In this document: positions 9,012 to 17,540 of the stretch, in pieces
Numbering within the stretch: position 1 is the stretch's first letter
Layout: the number at the start of each line of letters is the position of its first letter
From: an uncultured Desulfovibrio sp.
Lineage (GTDB): Bacteria; Desulfobacterota; Desulfovibrionia; Desulfovibrionales; Desulfovibrionaceae
Direction: 5' to 3'
Length of the DNA: 64,000 nt
NCBI GenBank assembly: GCA_900541395.1
Contig: UQJT01000005.1
Location: forward strand, 1 to 64,000
Notes under the pieces: generated by a model
What the model was told of the DNA's origin: nothing
Seen by the model: only the letters and a program-made list of their open reading frames with translations
The model's database searches: none
Position numbers and translations under genes: made by a program

Positions 9012-9085
9012 CTGCTCACCCTCCCTCAAGGACAACGCCGGAGTTGCGGCACGGCAGCAATCCTCAAGAGGGAGACGGTGAGCAG
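9012..9085 (+). ncRNA. candidate structured RNA (long imperfect hairpin after ybaB)
   Basis: CTGCTCACC (9012-9020) pairs with GGTGAGCAG (9077-9085), CTCCCTC (9021-9027) with GAGGGAG (9068-9074), and AGGA (9029-9032) with TCCT (9061-9064). This leaves a 28-base apical part with further GCCG/CGGC pairing and an AGCA on the 3' side. Over 20 pairs in 74 bases without a U-tract is more like a small RNA than a terminator. SRP RNA is often beside dnaX, and a GGA..AGCA..TCC arrangement recalls its helix 8, but the invariant GGAA tetraloop core is absent, so I do not call it SRP RNA. The strand is a guess from context. Confidence 0.4.
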
Positions 9086-9291
9086 CCGCGGGAATGCCGA
9101 ATCGACGGCCGGAGGCCGTGAAGGAATGATACGGTGAAGGCGGGACAAAGCTCCCGCCGCCAAGTCGACGGGCACGTCGATGATGTTCGGGCGGGCTGGC
9201 CGCGGTTTCATACGGACGCGCATTCGGCGGAACATATCGACGAAGGCGCGCATATTTTTTCCATGCCGCGGGAAACGGACGGCTTCGGCGC

Positions 9292-9391
9292 TTAGAGCGT
9301 TTCGCCGTTGAAATGCTTTACAAGTCGAGCAGGGCGAGGCTTCCGCTTTCCTCATCCGTAAAGCGCTGCGCGCCGACGGCCGGGAGCGCCG
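9292..9391. repeat. dispersed intergenic repeat, family C copy 1
   Basis: This block starts TTAGAGCGTTTCGCC, continues GTTGAAATGC and GTCGAGCAGGGCGAG, and ends near a TCCGTAAAGCGC and GACGGC..GAGCGCCG pattern. Related blocks occur at 41382-41434 (inverted) and 44901-45122. It lies in the 422-base gap between ybaB and the pseudouridine synthase, which otherwise holds only the hairpin at 9012-9085. Confidence 0.6.
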
Positions 9392-9415
9392 TTCCCCCCT
9401 CTCCGGCGTCGCCGC

Positions 9416-10441
9416 TTAGACCGAAACACAGCTCTGGGGTTGAGAGCCGGAGAAGAAGGCTTCGCTCGCGGCCTCGGGGACATCCCAGGGAGCGGCCCAA
9501 TCCGGCGCGGCTTCCAGGGCGCGGTTCCAGGGCGGGGGCAGAAGCAGACGGCAGGCGTGCAGCTTGAGGCCCTTCACCCTGGCGCGAGCGTCGCGCCTCG
9601 CATTGCCGTAACGGGAATCGCCGACTAAGGGGAATGCGCGCGCGGCGAGCTGGACGCGGATTTGATGCGTACGGCCGGTGACGAGGCGCACCCGCAGCAG
9701 GCTGACGACGTCGCCGTCCCGCGTTTCGCGGATGGTCACCGGCGCGGCCAGGCTGAGGGCGTTGCGTCCTTCCTCAGCTCCGACCCGCATCCGCCGGGCG
9801 GTCTCGTTTTTATCCAGGTTGTCGCGCAATTCCCGCATGGCTGTGTGGGGCCAGCGTCCCCACACCCAGGCCAGGTATTCCTTGACCGGCGGTTCGCCTT
9901 CCCGACCGGCCAGGGCGTCGGTCAGGCGGCGCACGGCGGCGTAGCTCTTGCCCGCCAGCAACAGCCCCGAGGTATCTTTGTCCAGGCGGTGGACCAGCGC
10001 GGGTATGAAGTCCGCGTCGGCATAGGCGCGAGCCAACCGTGAGGCCACGCTGTCGGCGTGTCCGCTGCCGCCCTGGCTGGGCAGCCCGGCAGATTTGTTC
10101 AGAACCAGCAGATTGTCGTCTTCATACAGGACAGAGAGGTCGGACGACACGCCGTTGTCCTTGGGGGGCTGCAAGGCGACGGCTTCCGCAGCGTCTTTCA
10201 TCCCGCTTTTGCGCGGGCCGCTTTCGCCGTGCTTCACTTCGCGCAGCGCGGCGAAGGGAGGCACGCGCACGGCGTCGCCTTCGCCGACGCGGTCAAAGGC
10301 TTTGGCCCGGCCGCCGTTCACCCGCACCTGTCCGCTGCGGATCCATTTGTGCAGTTCGGAGGAACCGGCGTCTACCCGGCGGCTCAGAAAATTGAGCAAT
10401 TTCTGACCGGCTTCGGCCCGACTGACGATAAGAGCGTCCAT
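9416..10441 (-). CDS. RluC/RluD-type ribosomal large-subunit pseudouridine synthase
   Basis: A 341-residue enzyme that isomerises uridines in 23S rRNA. An N-terminal S4 RNA-binding domain (residues about 1-65, including KWIRSGQVRVNGG) precedes the RluA-family catalytic domain. The catalytic aspartate lies in VHRLDKDTSGLLL, and the family motif RTHQIRVQLA follows. S4 plus catalytic domain is the RluC/RluD layout; which of the two it is cannot be settled here. It lies 58 bases after cbiC on the same strand and is probably in the same transcript. Confidence 0.93.
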   Translation of the reverse strand: MDALIVSRAEAGQKLLNFLSRRVDAGSSELHKWIRSGQVRVNGGRAKAFDRVGEGDAVRVPPFAALREVKHGESGPRKSGMKDAAEAVALQPPKDNGVSSDLSVLYEDDNLLVLNKSAGLPSQGGSGHADSVASRLARAYADADFIPALVHRLDKDTSGLLLAGKSYAAVRRLTDALAGREGEPPVKEYLAWVWGRWPHTAMRELRDNLDKNETARRMRVGAEEGRNALSLAAPVTIRETRDGDVVSLLRVRLVTGRTHQIRVQLAARAFPLVGDSRYGNARRDARARVKGLKLHACRLLLPPPWNRALEAAPDWAAPWDVPEAASEAFFSGSQPQSCVSV

Positions 10442-10499
10442 AACGGCGGCTTGGGAAAATTTTGGAGAAAGTTGGAGCGCTTCAAAGTTGTCCCGGTCT

Positions 10500-11180
10500 C
10501 TAAAGGCTGCCTTCCCGTTCTCTTTCCCGCAGCGCGATTTCCATCAGGGCGTTGGCCGCGGCGGCGGCCAGGGCGGGGCCTCCCTTGCTGCCCCGGACGG
10601 TCAGCATGGTCCAGGGGCTTGCCTCAAGGAGCGCCTTGGCTTCGGCCGCGTCGGCGAAGCCTGCGGGCATACCGATGATCAGGGTCGGACGGGAAGTCAG
10701 GGAAAACATATCGTCCATCATTTCCATCAGGGTAAGCAGCGAAGCGGGAGCGCCGCCCAGGACTACAATGGCTCCCATGTATTTGGGTTCGGCCAGAAAC
10801 ATGGCCGCGCGGGAACGGGGAATACCCGCCCGGATGGCGGCGCTCGTGACCCCCGGCTGAGTGCGCAGGCATTCGATGGTGCCGCCCAGGGCCTTGACGC
10901 GGCGGTCGGCAATGCCCGCCCGCACCATGCGGGTGTCGGCAAGGATGGGGGCTCCCATTTTCAGGGCTTTGACGCCTTTTTCCACGGCTGCCTCAGGCAA
11001 CGCCAGATCGCGCGCCAAGGTCAGGTCGCCGCCGACGTGGATAAGATGGCGGGCCACCTCCCAGGCATGCCCCCGGAAGGGGCGCGGCTCGGGAAATTCC
11101 CGGTCGATGGCGGCGAAAGACCGGCTGCGGGCGGAATCGGGGTTCGGGCGGGAACGGCCGCCTTCCAGGGGAGAAGTCAT
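10500..11180 (-). CDS. cbiC: precorrin-8X / cobalt-precorrin-8 methylmutase
   Basis: CbiC/CobH moves a methyl group from C-11 to C-12 to give (cobyrinic) hydrogenobyrinic acid in corrin synthesis. The 226-residue product has the conserved catalytic histidine in RHLIHVGGD, the glycine-rich VVLGGAPASLL, and the terminal VRGSKGG. The ATG at 11180 is chosen because AGGA stands eight to nine bases upstream; a longer frame to 11315 is out of proportion to the family. No other cob genes are in the window, so the pathway is scattered. Confidence 0.93.
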   Translation of the reverse strand: MTSPLEGGRSRPNPDSARSRSFAAIDREFPEPRPFRGHAWEVARHLIHVGGDLTLARDLALPEAAVEKGVKALKMGAPILADTRMVRAGIADRRVKALGGTIECLRTQPGVTSAAIRAGIPRSRAAMFLAEPKYMGAIVVLGGAPASLLTLMEMMDDMFSLTSRPTLIIGMPAGFADAAEAKALLEASPWTMLTVRGSKGGPALAAAAANALMEIALREREREGSL

Positions 11181-11262
11181 ACTTGCGATCCTAATTTGCA
11201 TGCCTCCCGCGAAGCGGGGCGAGGCCGGACGGAGGAAAAAAGCGGGGCCGGGCCCGGAGCGA

Positions 11263-11508
11263 TCAGGCGTCGGAGCGGTGACGCAGAGCCTCGGCCAGCA
11301 GAGCCGCGTCCTCATCGGGACGAGCCGTCACTTTCAGTTCCTGCGAACCGCCGGAGCACAGAAAGCGGCCGTCGTCCAGCTCGGCGAAGCCCGCCGAAAT
11401 CACTCTGCCGTAAGGCAGCTGATCGCGCATGTCGCCGTGATCCACGCGGCGGGGAAACAGAAAACACACCGGCTGGCCGGAGAAATCTTCCACAATGAGA
11501 TATTTCAT
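11263..11508 (-). CDS. short conserved-looking protein of unknown function
   Basis: An 81-residue cytoplasmic protein beginning MKYLIVEDF, with a good GGGAGC site six bases upstream. It lacks a signal peptide, membrane segment or cysteine motif; the sequence is a mix of strands and a final helix (DAALLAEALRH). It lies 82 bases upstream of cbiC on the same strand and may share its transcript. I do not recognise the family and infer no function. Confidence 0.65.
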   Translation of the reverse strand: MKYLIVEDFSGQPVCFLFPRRVDHGDMRDQLPYGRVISAGFAELDDGRFLCSGGSQELKVTARPDEDAALLAEALRHRSDA

Positions 11509-11770
11509 GACAGGCTCCCGTCCCCGCGGCGGGGACGCTCCGGAATGGTTGAATAAACGACCTGGACGGCCCGGCCGCCCGGCCAATATAGCGGCTTTGC
11601 GGGGCGAGGTCCAGACGCGGCGCGGCATCCTTGATCCGTGCCCGGCCCGCAGCCGGAAATCGGCGCGGGAAGCGGAGAAACGCTTGTGCTCATGCGCATT
11701 ATTTGTTAAAGAGAAAAACCCCGTCCGCCAAGGGCGGGAAAATCTGTTTGTGAGGTCTGGAGGGTCCGGT

Positions 11771-13489
11771 ATGGCAACTGCCAAAGAAACCATGGAAAAC
11801 CAAGTCGACGCGGAAATGAACTTCGAGAGCGCGCTCGAAAACTATCTCTCCCCCGATATGGGCGACCTTGAAGAAGGTTCCATCGTCAAGGGCGAGATCG
11901 TGCGCGTGGACGACGATAACGTCCTGGTGGACGTGAACTTCAAGTCCGAAGGTCAGATCCCCGCCGAAGAATTTCGCGATGCGCAGGGGAACATCTCCGT
12001 CAAAGTCGGTGACCGAGTGGATGTATACGTGGCGCGCAAGAACGAAATGGACGGCACCATCACGCTTTCGTTCGACAAGGCCAAGCGTATGCAACTGTTC
12101 GACCAGCTCGAAGACGTGCTGGAAAAGAACGGTACCATCAAGGGCACCATCACCCGGCGCATCAAGGGCGGTTACACCGTGGATCTCGGCGGCGTGGAAG
12201 CATTTTTGCCCGGTTCCCACGTGGATCTGCGTCCCGTGCCGGACATGGACGCCCTGGTGAATCAGGAATTCGAATTCCGGGTCCTCAAGATCAACCGTCG
12301 GCGCAGCAACGTCATCGTATCCCGCCGCGTGCTGCTGGAAGAGGAACGCGATACCAAGCGGGCCGCTCTGCTCCAAACCCTGGCCGAAGGTCAGATCGTC
12401 AAGGGCAAGGCCAAGAACATCACCGAATACGGCGTGTTCGTCGACCTGGGCGGTCTGGACGGTCTGCTGCACATCACCGACATGTCCTGGAAGCGCATCC
12501 GGCACCCGCGCGAAATGGTCACCATGGGGCAGGAACTGGAACTCAAGGTGTTGTCCTTCGACAAGGACAATCAGAAGGTTTCCCTGGGCCTCAAGCAGCT
12601 GGTGCCCGATCCCTGGCAGGACATCACCGCCCGCTTCCCCGAGGGCTCGCGCCACAACGGCAAGGTCACCAACCTGGTGGACTACGGCGTGTTTGTGGAA
12701 CTGGAACCCGGCGTGGAAGGCCTGGTCCACATTTCCGAAATGTCCTGGACCCGCAAGCTGCGCCATCCTTCCCAGATGGTCCATCAGGGCGACGAGGTGG
12801 AAGTGGTCATCCTGGGCGTGGACAGCGAAAAGAAGCGCATCTCTCTGGGTATGAAGCAGGTCAAGCCCAACCCGTGGGAACTGGTGGGCGAGCGCTTCCC
12901 CGAAGGGACCGTGCTTGAGGGCGTGATCAAGAACATCACCGAATTCGGCATGTTCATCGGCATCGAGGACGGCATCGACGGCCTTATCCACGTGTCCGAC
13001 ATTTCCTGGACCAAGAAGCTGCGCCATCCCGGCGAAATATACAAAGTGGGCGACGTGGTTCAGGCCAAGGTGCTCACCGTGGACCAGGAGAACGAAAAGT
13101 TCACCCTGGGCATGAAGCAATTGACCGAAGACCCCTGGAGTTCCGTGCCCACCCGCTACCCTGTGGGCAACGTGATTTCCGGCACTGTGACCAATGTGAC
13201 CGACTTCGGCCTGTTTGTGGAAGTGGAAGAGGGCATCGAAGGCCTGATTCACGTGACCGAACTGGGCAAGAAGGTGAAGTCGCCCGCCGAACTGTACAAG
13301 GAAGGCGATGTGGTCCAGGCCAAGATCATCCATGTGAGCGCGGACGAACGGCGTCTGGGGCTGTCCGTCAAGCAGCTCAAGGAAGAGGAAGAACGCCGTA
13401 AGCCCAAGGATTACCACGCGGGTTCGACGGAAATGGGCCAGACCCTCGGCGATCTGCTCAAGCAGAAGTTTGAAGGCGACGGCGAATAA
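11771..13489 (+). CDS. rpsA: 30S ribosomal protein S1
   Basis: A 572-residue S1 protein with six S1/OB repeats, starting at about residues 37, 122, 207, 292, 380 and 467. The last four carry the typical YGVFVDLGG..GLLHI or similar signature. It binds mRNA upstream of the start codon and helps load it on the 30S subunit. The ATG at 11771 follows GGAGGGT at a normal distance; the open frame further upstream lacks S1 homology. It is monocistronic with a strong hairpin 28 bases after the stop. Confidence 0.98.
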   Translation: MATAKETMENQVDAEMNFESALENYLSPDMGDLEEGSIVKGEIVRVDDDNVLVDVNFKSEGQIPAEEFRDAQGNISVKVGDRVDVYVARKNEMDGTITLSFDKAKRMQLFDQLEDVLEKNGTIKGTITRRIKGGYTVDLGGVEAFLPGSHVDLRPVPDMDALVNQEFEFRVLKINRRRSNVIVSRRVLLEEERDTKRAALLQTLAEGQIVKGKAKNITEYGVFVDLGGLDGLLHITDMSWKRIRHPREMVTMGQELELKVLSFDKDNQKVSLGLKQLVPDPWQDITARFPEGSRHNGKVTNLVDYGVFVELEPGVEGLVHISEMSWTRKLRHPSQMVHQGDEVEVVILGVDSEKKRISLGMKQVKPNPWELVGERFPEGTVLEGVIKNITEFGMFIGIEDGIDGLIHVSDISWTKKLRHPGEIYKVGDVVQAKVLTVDQENEKFTLGMKQLTEDPWSSVPTRYPVGNVISGTVTNVTDFGLFVEVEEGIEGLIHVTELGKKVKSPAELYKEGDVVQAKIIHVSADERRLGLSVKQLKEEEERRKPKDYHAGSTEMGQTLGDLLKQKFEGDGE

Positions 13490-13517
13490 GCCGGAACCGT
13501 CGAGCCGAGTTTTTAAA

Positions 13518-13545
13518 CAGGGCGGGAACGAAAGTTCCCGCCCTG
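13518..13545 (+). terminator. rpsA terminator hairpin
   Basis: CAGGGCGGGAAC and GTTCCCGCCCTG form a perfect 12-pair stem closed by a GAAA tetraloop, 28 bases past the rpsA stop. The following bases (TTGTCGTCG) are only mildly T-rich. The position and stem strength still make this the rpsA terminator. Confidence 0.75.
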
Positions 13546-13650
13546 TTGTCGTCGACTGTGTCGACAGCCCCGAAAATTGCGGGCAGGCTGCGGCTTCGTC
13601 GCGCCGTTATGCGCGTTTTTTGTGCCTTTTCGTCAAGCCGCCTTGCGGCT

Positions 13651-13799
13651 TAGAGCGGTTTGCTGTTGAAAAGGGCAACCGCTCCGGCGGCCGCGGGAGC
13701 GGACGCCCGCGCCGAATGAGCCTGAAAACCACGCTTTTCAGGCGAAATGACGGCAGCGCCGCTTTTGAAATTGGACAATTTCAAAAGCAAAATGCTCTA
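13651..13799. repeat. MITE-like repeat, family A copy 2
   Basis: The ends TAGAGCGGTTTGC and GCAAAATGCTCTA are imperfect inverted repeats (11 of 13). The core at 13665-13695 matches the copy at 22328-22358 at 30 of 31 bases, and the 3' third (CCGCTTTTGAA..CAATTTCAAA) also matches. This copy carries an extra stretch of about 48 bases including a CCTGAAAA/TTTTCAGG hairpin. It has no ORF. It lies with copy B1 in the 696-base gap between rpsA and the CYTH gene. Confidence 0.75.
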
Positions 13800-13832
13800 G
13801 ATGACGCAAGCTCCGCGAAGCGGGGTTTGGTA

Positions 13833-13982
13833 TTAGAGCATTTTCGGTTTGACCATGCTCTTCCGCCTGCGGAGCAGACGGTCGCCGCGAAGGTATGAGC
13901 GCCGTTCATTGGCGCTGCTGGATACCGAGGCGGACGTGCCTTAAATTGTAACATCGTGCAATGTCAAAGTTAATTTGCTTTA
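13833..13982. repeat. dispersed repeat, family B copy 1
   Basis: The element begins TTAGAGCATTTTCG and ends AAAGTTAATTTGCTTTA. It contains GCTCTTCCG..TGCGGAGCAG and CGGTCGCCGCGAAGG. It is closely similar along its whole 150 bases to 21233-21378. The AGAGC ends resemble those of family A, suggesting a common mobilising activity. The rest of the gap to 14185 shows no gene; a second GGCGGGAAC/GTTTCCGCC hairpin lies at about 13993-14020. Confidence 0.75.
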
Positions 13983-14185
13983 GCCTGAAGCGGGGCGGGA
14001 ACTTTCGTTTCCGCCCCGCTTGCGTTTTGACGCCCGACAGGGCAGGGTGGAGCACAGGCGCGGAAAAGAGCATCACGGGGCGTCGGATGAGGGCCGCACG
14101 GCGTCGTTTCCATAGTTTTCGGTCTTGTGCGGGCCGTAGGTTTCAAGACGCTTTTTCCGACTCTGCGAACGCAGAAGGACAAGAT

Positions 14186-14692
14186 ATGGCTTTTCAGCAG
14201 GAAATAGAGCGCAAGTTCCTGGTTGTCGGGGACGGTTGGCGGGGCAGAGCCCCCGGCGTCTTGTACCGTCAGGGGTACATCGCCCGCACGCAGGATCGCG
14301 TAGTGCGGGTCCGGGTGGCGGGCGACAAAGGCTTTCTGACGGTGAAAATCCGCTCGGGAACCGGCTTGAGCCGGGCGGAATTTGAATACGCCGTGCCTTT
14401 TGAGGAAGCTCAGGCCATGCTGGACAGCCTGGCCCCGGGTGAAATCATCGAAAAACGCCGCTACACGTTTTCCGAAGGGGGCGACGTGTGGGAAGTGGAC
14501 GAGTTTCTGGGGGCCAACCAGGGGCTTGTAGTGGCGGAAATAGAATTGGGAAGCGAAGATCAGTCTTTCACCCGGCCGGACTGGCTGGGTGAAGAGGTCA
14601 GCCGCGTTTCGCGGTATCTCAACGTGGAATTGGCCCAGGCGCCCTACTGCACCTGGGCCGATCGCACGGGACGGGAGAAAGTTTCGTCCTGA
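14186..14692 (+). CDS. CYTH domain protein (inorganic triphosphatase-like)
   Basis: A 168-residue single CYTH domain with the diagnostic ExExK motif as EIERKF at residues 6-11. Basic strands follow (RVRVAGDKGFLTVKIR) with an acidic WEVDEF and VAEIELGSE, which line the triphosphate tunnel. Members hydrolyse inorganic triphosphate, make cAMP or act on thiamine triphosphate; stand-alone bacterial forms are mostly triphosphatases. The start at 14186 follows AAGGA. It is convergent with pspC. Confidence 0.9.
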   Translation: MAFQQEIERKFLVVGDGWRGRAPGVLYRQGYIARTQDRVVRVRVAGDKGFLTVKIRSGTGLSRAEFEYAVPFEEAQAMLDSLAPGEIIEKRRYTFSEGGDVWEVDEFLGANQGLVVAEIELGSEDQSFTRPDWLGEEVSRVSRYLNVELAQAPYCTWADRTGREKVSS

Positions 14693-14763
14693 TTTGTTTC
14701 GGAAGTCGGGGCATTGCGGCCGAAGAACCGCCGCCCCATCGCAAGGCGATGCCGTCCGGCGGC

Positions 14764-15144
14764 TTACCCGCGATCGTGGCGCATGCGACTTTCCCAGTCA
14801 AAGCCGGGTTGGGTGACTTTGTCTTCCATGCGGCGCAGGCGTTTATCCAGACTTTCCATCTTGATGCGCAATTCTTCCAGGGCCACGGCGCGCGACCCCT
14901 GAAACCGGGAGTAGAAGTCCGATTCTTGAGAATTTTCCGGCGGCAGCGCCGGTTCCAGGTCCATGAGGAATCCGGCCAAAAAATAGAGGGCCGCGCCAGG
15001 CCAGAAGCCGGTAAAGACGGTGAGCAAAATCATCGCAATGCGCACAGCCGCCACGGGTAAATCGCGATAGCGGGCGATGCCCCGGCAAACTCCGAGAATC
15101 ATGCCGTCTCGCGCCCGGTACAGACGATGGCGTCCGTCGTCCAT
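14764..15144 (-). CDS. pspC: phage shock protein C (PspC)
   Basis: A 126-residue inner-membrane protein. The PspC signature LYRARDGMILGVCRGIARY at residues 8-26 is followed by a hydrophobic segment near 37-60 and a C-terminal coiled coil. With PspB it senses envelope stress and recruits PspA. The ATG at 15144 has GGGAGG five bases upstream and overlaps the pspB stop in a TAATG, so the two are translationally coupled. Confidence 0.95.
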   Translation of the reverse strand: MDDGRHRLYRARDGMILGVCRGIARYRDLPVAAVRIAMILLTVFTGFWPGAALYFLAGFLMDLEPALPPENSQESDFYSRFQGSRAVALEELRIKMESLDKRLRRMEDKVTQPGFDWESRMRHDRG

Positions 15145-15389
15145 TATGGCCTCCCCGGTCCGTCGTCGCGGGCCGAACGTTCGGGACCGTGCTCGGCAAG
15201 CAGGGTTTCCAGCACTTCCACCCGGTTTTCCAGGCGCCCCAAGGTACGATACATATCCTGCACCATGCGTGCCTCGTCCGTGACGGGACTGCACTCCTGG
15301 CGTCGCGTCAGGGCACGCACCAGCAGAATGGCTACGGCCAGGACCAGCAGCCCCAGCCCGGTCATAATGACCGCGATCAACGTCATCAT
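15144..15389 (-). CDS. pspB: phage shock protein B (PspB)
   Basis: An 81-residue protein with one N-terminal membrane helix (residues about 3-25). A charged helix with leucine-zipper character follows (MYRTLGRLENRVEVLETLL), the PspB layout. It partners PspC in relieving PspA inhibition of PspF. Two ATGs are adjacent at the start. The stop overlaps the pspC start by one base. Confidence 0.9.
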   Translation of the reverse strand: MMTLIAVIMTGLGLLVLAVAILLVRALTRRQECSPVTDEARMVQDMYRTLGRLENRVEVLETLLAEHGPERSARDDGPGRP

Positions 15390-15478
15390 TGCGCTGCTCT
15401 CTTGTTATGCGCTCAGTTTAGCTCGTGGGGTATGGCGTGGCAAGGCGGGAAACGACCCGCCCCGCGCGCCGACTCAAG

Positions 15479-16141
15479 TCAAATATCCTGGCGGCCGATT
15501 TTCGTTTTCAAAGCTTCAAGCTGTTCCGTAATAGCTGCGTCGCGCTCCAGATCGTGGAAGTTACTATGCTTTTTCGTGGGTGTATAGACCAGGTCCGCTT
15601 CGTTTTCCATACGGGTGATGCGTTGATCCAGCACATCGAAGCGGCGCATGGCTTCCACATTGTCCGCCGCGCGTACCTGCTCGCGGGCGTGGCGGCGCAA
15701 TTGAGCCTGGCCGTGCCGTTCCACCAATAGCCGCTGCCGATCGCGGGTAGTCGCGATGCGTTCCTCCAGAAGGCGGATATCGTCCCGGCATTTGTGCACC
15801 AGTTGCTCGAAGCCTTCGTTTTCCGTCGTCAGGCGACGGACGCGTTCATCGGCCTGAAGCCGCTCGGCCAGAGCTTCGCGCGCCATGTCCTCACGCCCGG
15901 CGCGCAGAGCCAGCTCGGCCCGGTGTTCCCACTGGGCCGTCTCCTCGGCGGCTTCGTCCAGGCTTCGCCGCGCCTTGGCTGCCTCGGCCATAGTGGCGGC
16001 GCAACCCGCCTTGAGTTCCACCAGCGTTTCCTCCATTTCCCGCAGCATGAGACGAATCAGCTTTTCGGGGTCTTCGGCCTTGTCCAGCATACTGCTGATG
16101 TTCGAACTCACGATATCCTTAAAACGGGAAAAGATGCTCAT
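15479..16141 (-). CDS. pspA: phage shock protein A (PspA)
   Basis: A 220-residue, almost entirely coiled-coil peripheral membrane protein of the PspA/Vipp1/ESCRT-III family. It begins MSIFSRFKDIVSSNISSML and contains EDPEKLIRLMLREMEETLV. It binds PspF in unstressed cells and coats damaged membrane under stress. The ATG at 16141 is chosen because GGGAGGAC precedes it; an in-frame extension to 16255 crosses the promoter region. It is first in pspABC, with a gap of about 90 bases to pspB, and divergent from pspF. Confidence 0.97.
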   Translation of the reverse strand: MSIFSRFKDIVSSNISSMLDKAEDPEKLIRLMLREMEETLVELKAGCAATMAEAAKARRSLDEAAEETAQWEHRAELALRAGREDMAREALAERLQADERVRRLTTENEGFEQLVHKCRDDIRLLEERIATTRDRQRLLVERHGQAQLRRHAREQVRAADNVEAMRRFDVLDQRITRMENEADLVYTPTKKHSNFHDLERDAAITEQLEALKTKIGRQDI

Positions 16142-16239
16142 GATGTCCTCCCGGCGCTCAGCGCCAAGCATAGCGTTGAAAGAACGCGCGCGGACGTCTG
16201 CGATCTTGCGCCGCCCGGCGTGTCTGTTTGTCTTATTAA

Positions 16240-16254
16240 GCAGAAAGTGTGCCA
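16240..16254 (-). promoter_or_regulatory. sigma-54 promoter of pspABC
   Basis: On the minus strand the site reads TGGCACACTTTCTGC, with GG and GC separated by ten bases as sigma-54 requires; only one base of TTGC deviates. The predicted start near 16228 gives a 5' leader of about 87 bases to pspA. The neighbouring divergent gene encodes PspF, the expected activator. Confidence 0.88.
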
Positions 16255-16379
16255 AAATAATTATCTTTATAAAATCAGTAGGTAAGATAGAAATGGACTC
16301 TTGGGTCAGACCGGGGTATGGTGAAAAAAACTAAAAATCGGTTAAAAAAAACGGTTTTTTTAGTCACAAGGAGTTTGTT

Positions 16380-17414
16380 ATGGATGCCGCCTGGACGGAT
16401 GCCCTGGGGGTTTCGGAACCTTTTCTGCAATTTCAGGAGAACCTGACCCGCTTGGCCGGCAGCGAGCGCCCCATTTTGGTGGTGGGGGAACGGGGCACGG
16501 GCAAAGAGTTGGCCGCGCAACGCCTGCACTATCTGTCGGCGCGCTGGGACAAGCCGTTGGTGACGGTGCTGTGCCCGGCCCTGAGCCCCGGTCTGCTGGA
16601 GTCCGAATTGTTCGGGCATGAAGCCGGGGCCTTTACCGGGGCTCGGGGGCGCCGGATCGGTTTTTTTGAACGGGCGGACGGCGGAACGCTGTTTCTGGAC
16701 GAGGTGGCGGATATGCCTCTTCCGCTTCAGGACAGACTGCTTAGGGTCATCGAATACGGTGGGTTCGATCGGGTGGGCGGTGTTTCCTCCGTTCGGGTGG
16801 ACGTGCGTGTGGTGGCCGCCACCAATCGCGATTTGCCCCGCCTGGCCGCGGAAGGCCGTTTCCGCCCCGATTTGCTGGATCGGCTGGCGTTCGATGTGGC
16901 CCATGTGCCGCCTCTGCGCATACGGGGCGAAGACAAGGTTCTGCTGGCCCGACATTTCGCCGCACGTATGGCGGTGGAATTGGGGCTCGACGTGGCGTTC
17001 CCCGCCGGACCGCAGTTCGGAGGCGAGGCCCTGCGTCAACTGGAACAGTATGCCTGGCCCGGCAACGTGCGGGAACTGAAAAATGTGGTGGAACGCAGCG
17101 TGGCGCGACGGCGTACTTTACACTTGGATGCCCTGGACATGGACCCCTTCGCTTTGCCTTTCAATGCATCTTCCTGTTCGAGGGCTTTCGAAGGAGAAGG
17201 GGAGCAAGGGGAAGCAACGCCGGAACATTCCTGGCGTGTCGGACCGCTGGAGCCTGGATTCCGACTGCCGGACGCAGTGGCGGAGCTGGAACGCGCCGCT
17301 CTGCGCAAGGCTCTGGAGCAGGCCCGCTTTCGACAACATGACGCGGCTTTTTTGCTTGGATTGACGTATCATCAGTTTCGCGCCCTTTATCGCAAGTATC
17401 GAAATGACCTTTGA
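16380..17414 (+). CDS. pspF: sigma-54 activator PspF
   Basis: A 344-residue bacterial enhancer-binding protein without an N-terminal sensor domain, as PspF should be. Visible are Walker A VGERGTGKE near residues 34-42, the sigma-54-contacting GAFTGARG loop, Walker B GTLFLDEV, the R-finger region, and a C-terminal Fis-type helix-turn-helix (HDAAFLLGLTYHQFRALYRKY). It activates the divergent pspA promoter and is held in check by PspA. AAGGAG stands eight bases before the ATG. The linker near residues 265-300 is longer and more acidic than I would expect. Confidence 0.93.
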   Translation: MDAAWTDALGVSEPFLQFQENLTRLAGSERPILVVGERGTGKELAAQRLHYLSARWDKPLVTVLCPALSPGLLESELFGHEAGAFTGARGRRIGFFERADGGTLFLDEVADMPLPLQDRLLRVIEYGGFDRVGGVSSVRVDVRVVAATNRDLPRLAAEGRFRPDLLDRLAFDVAHVPPLRIRGEDKVLLARHFAARMAVELGLDVAFPAGPQFGGEALRQLEQYAWPGNVRELKNVVERSVARRRTLHLDALDMDPFALPFNASSCSRAFEGEGEQGEATPEHSWRVGPLEPGFRLPDAVAELERAALRKALEQARFRQHDAAFLLGLTYHQFRALYRKYRNDL

Positions 17415-17540
17415 ACCCTGCTGGTGAAAAAGCGCATATATTCTCTGTTGTTGTCTAATGATATGTAGCATAGTTTATAAGATATAATGTAATTGTCAAA
17501 TAAAGAGCCCATTCGTATTCTGACAAGCTGGAGGTGAAAC

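Noticed and set aside
9012..9085. SRP (4.5S) RNA gene
   Set aside because: The conserved GGAA-capped core with CAGG/AGCA loop is missing; only a loose resemblance and the dnaX neighbourhood support it. Kept as an unassigned RNA candidate.
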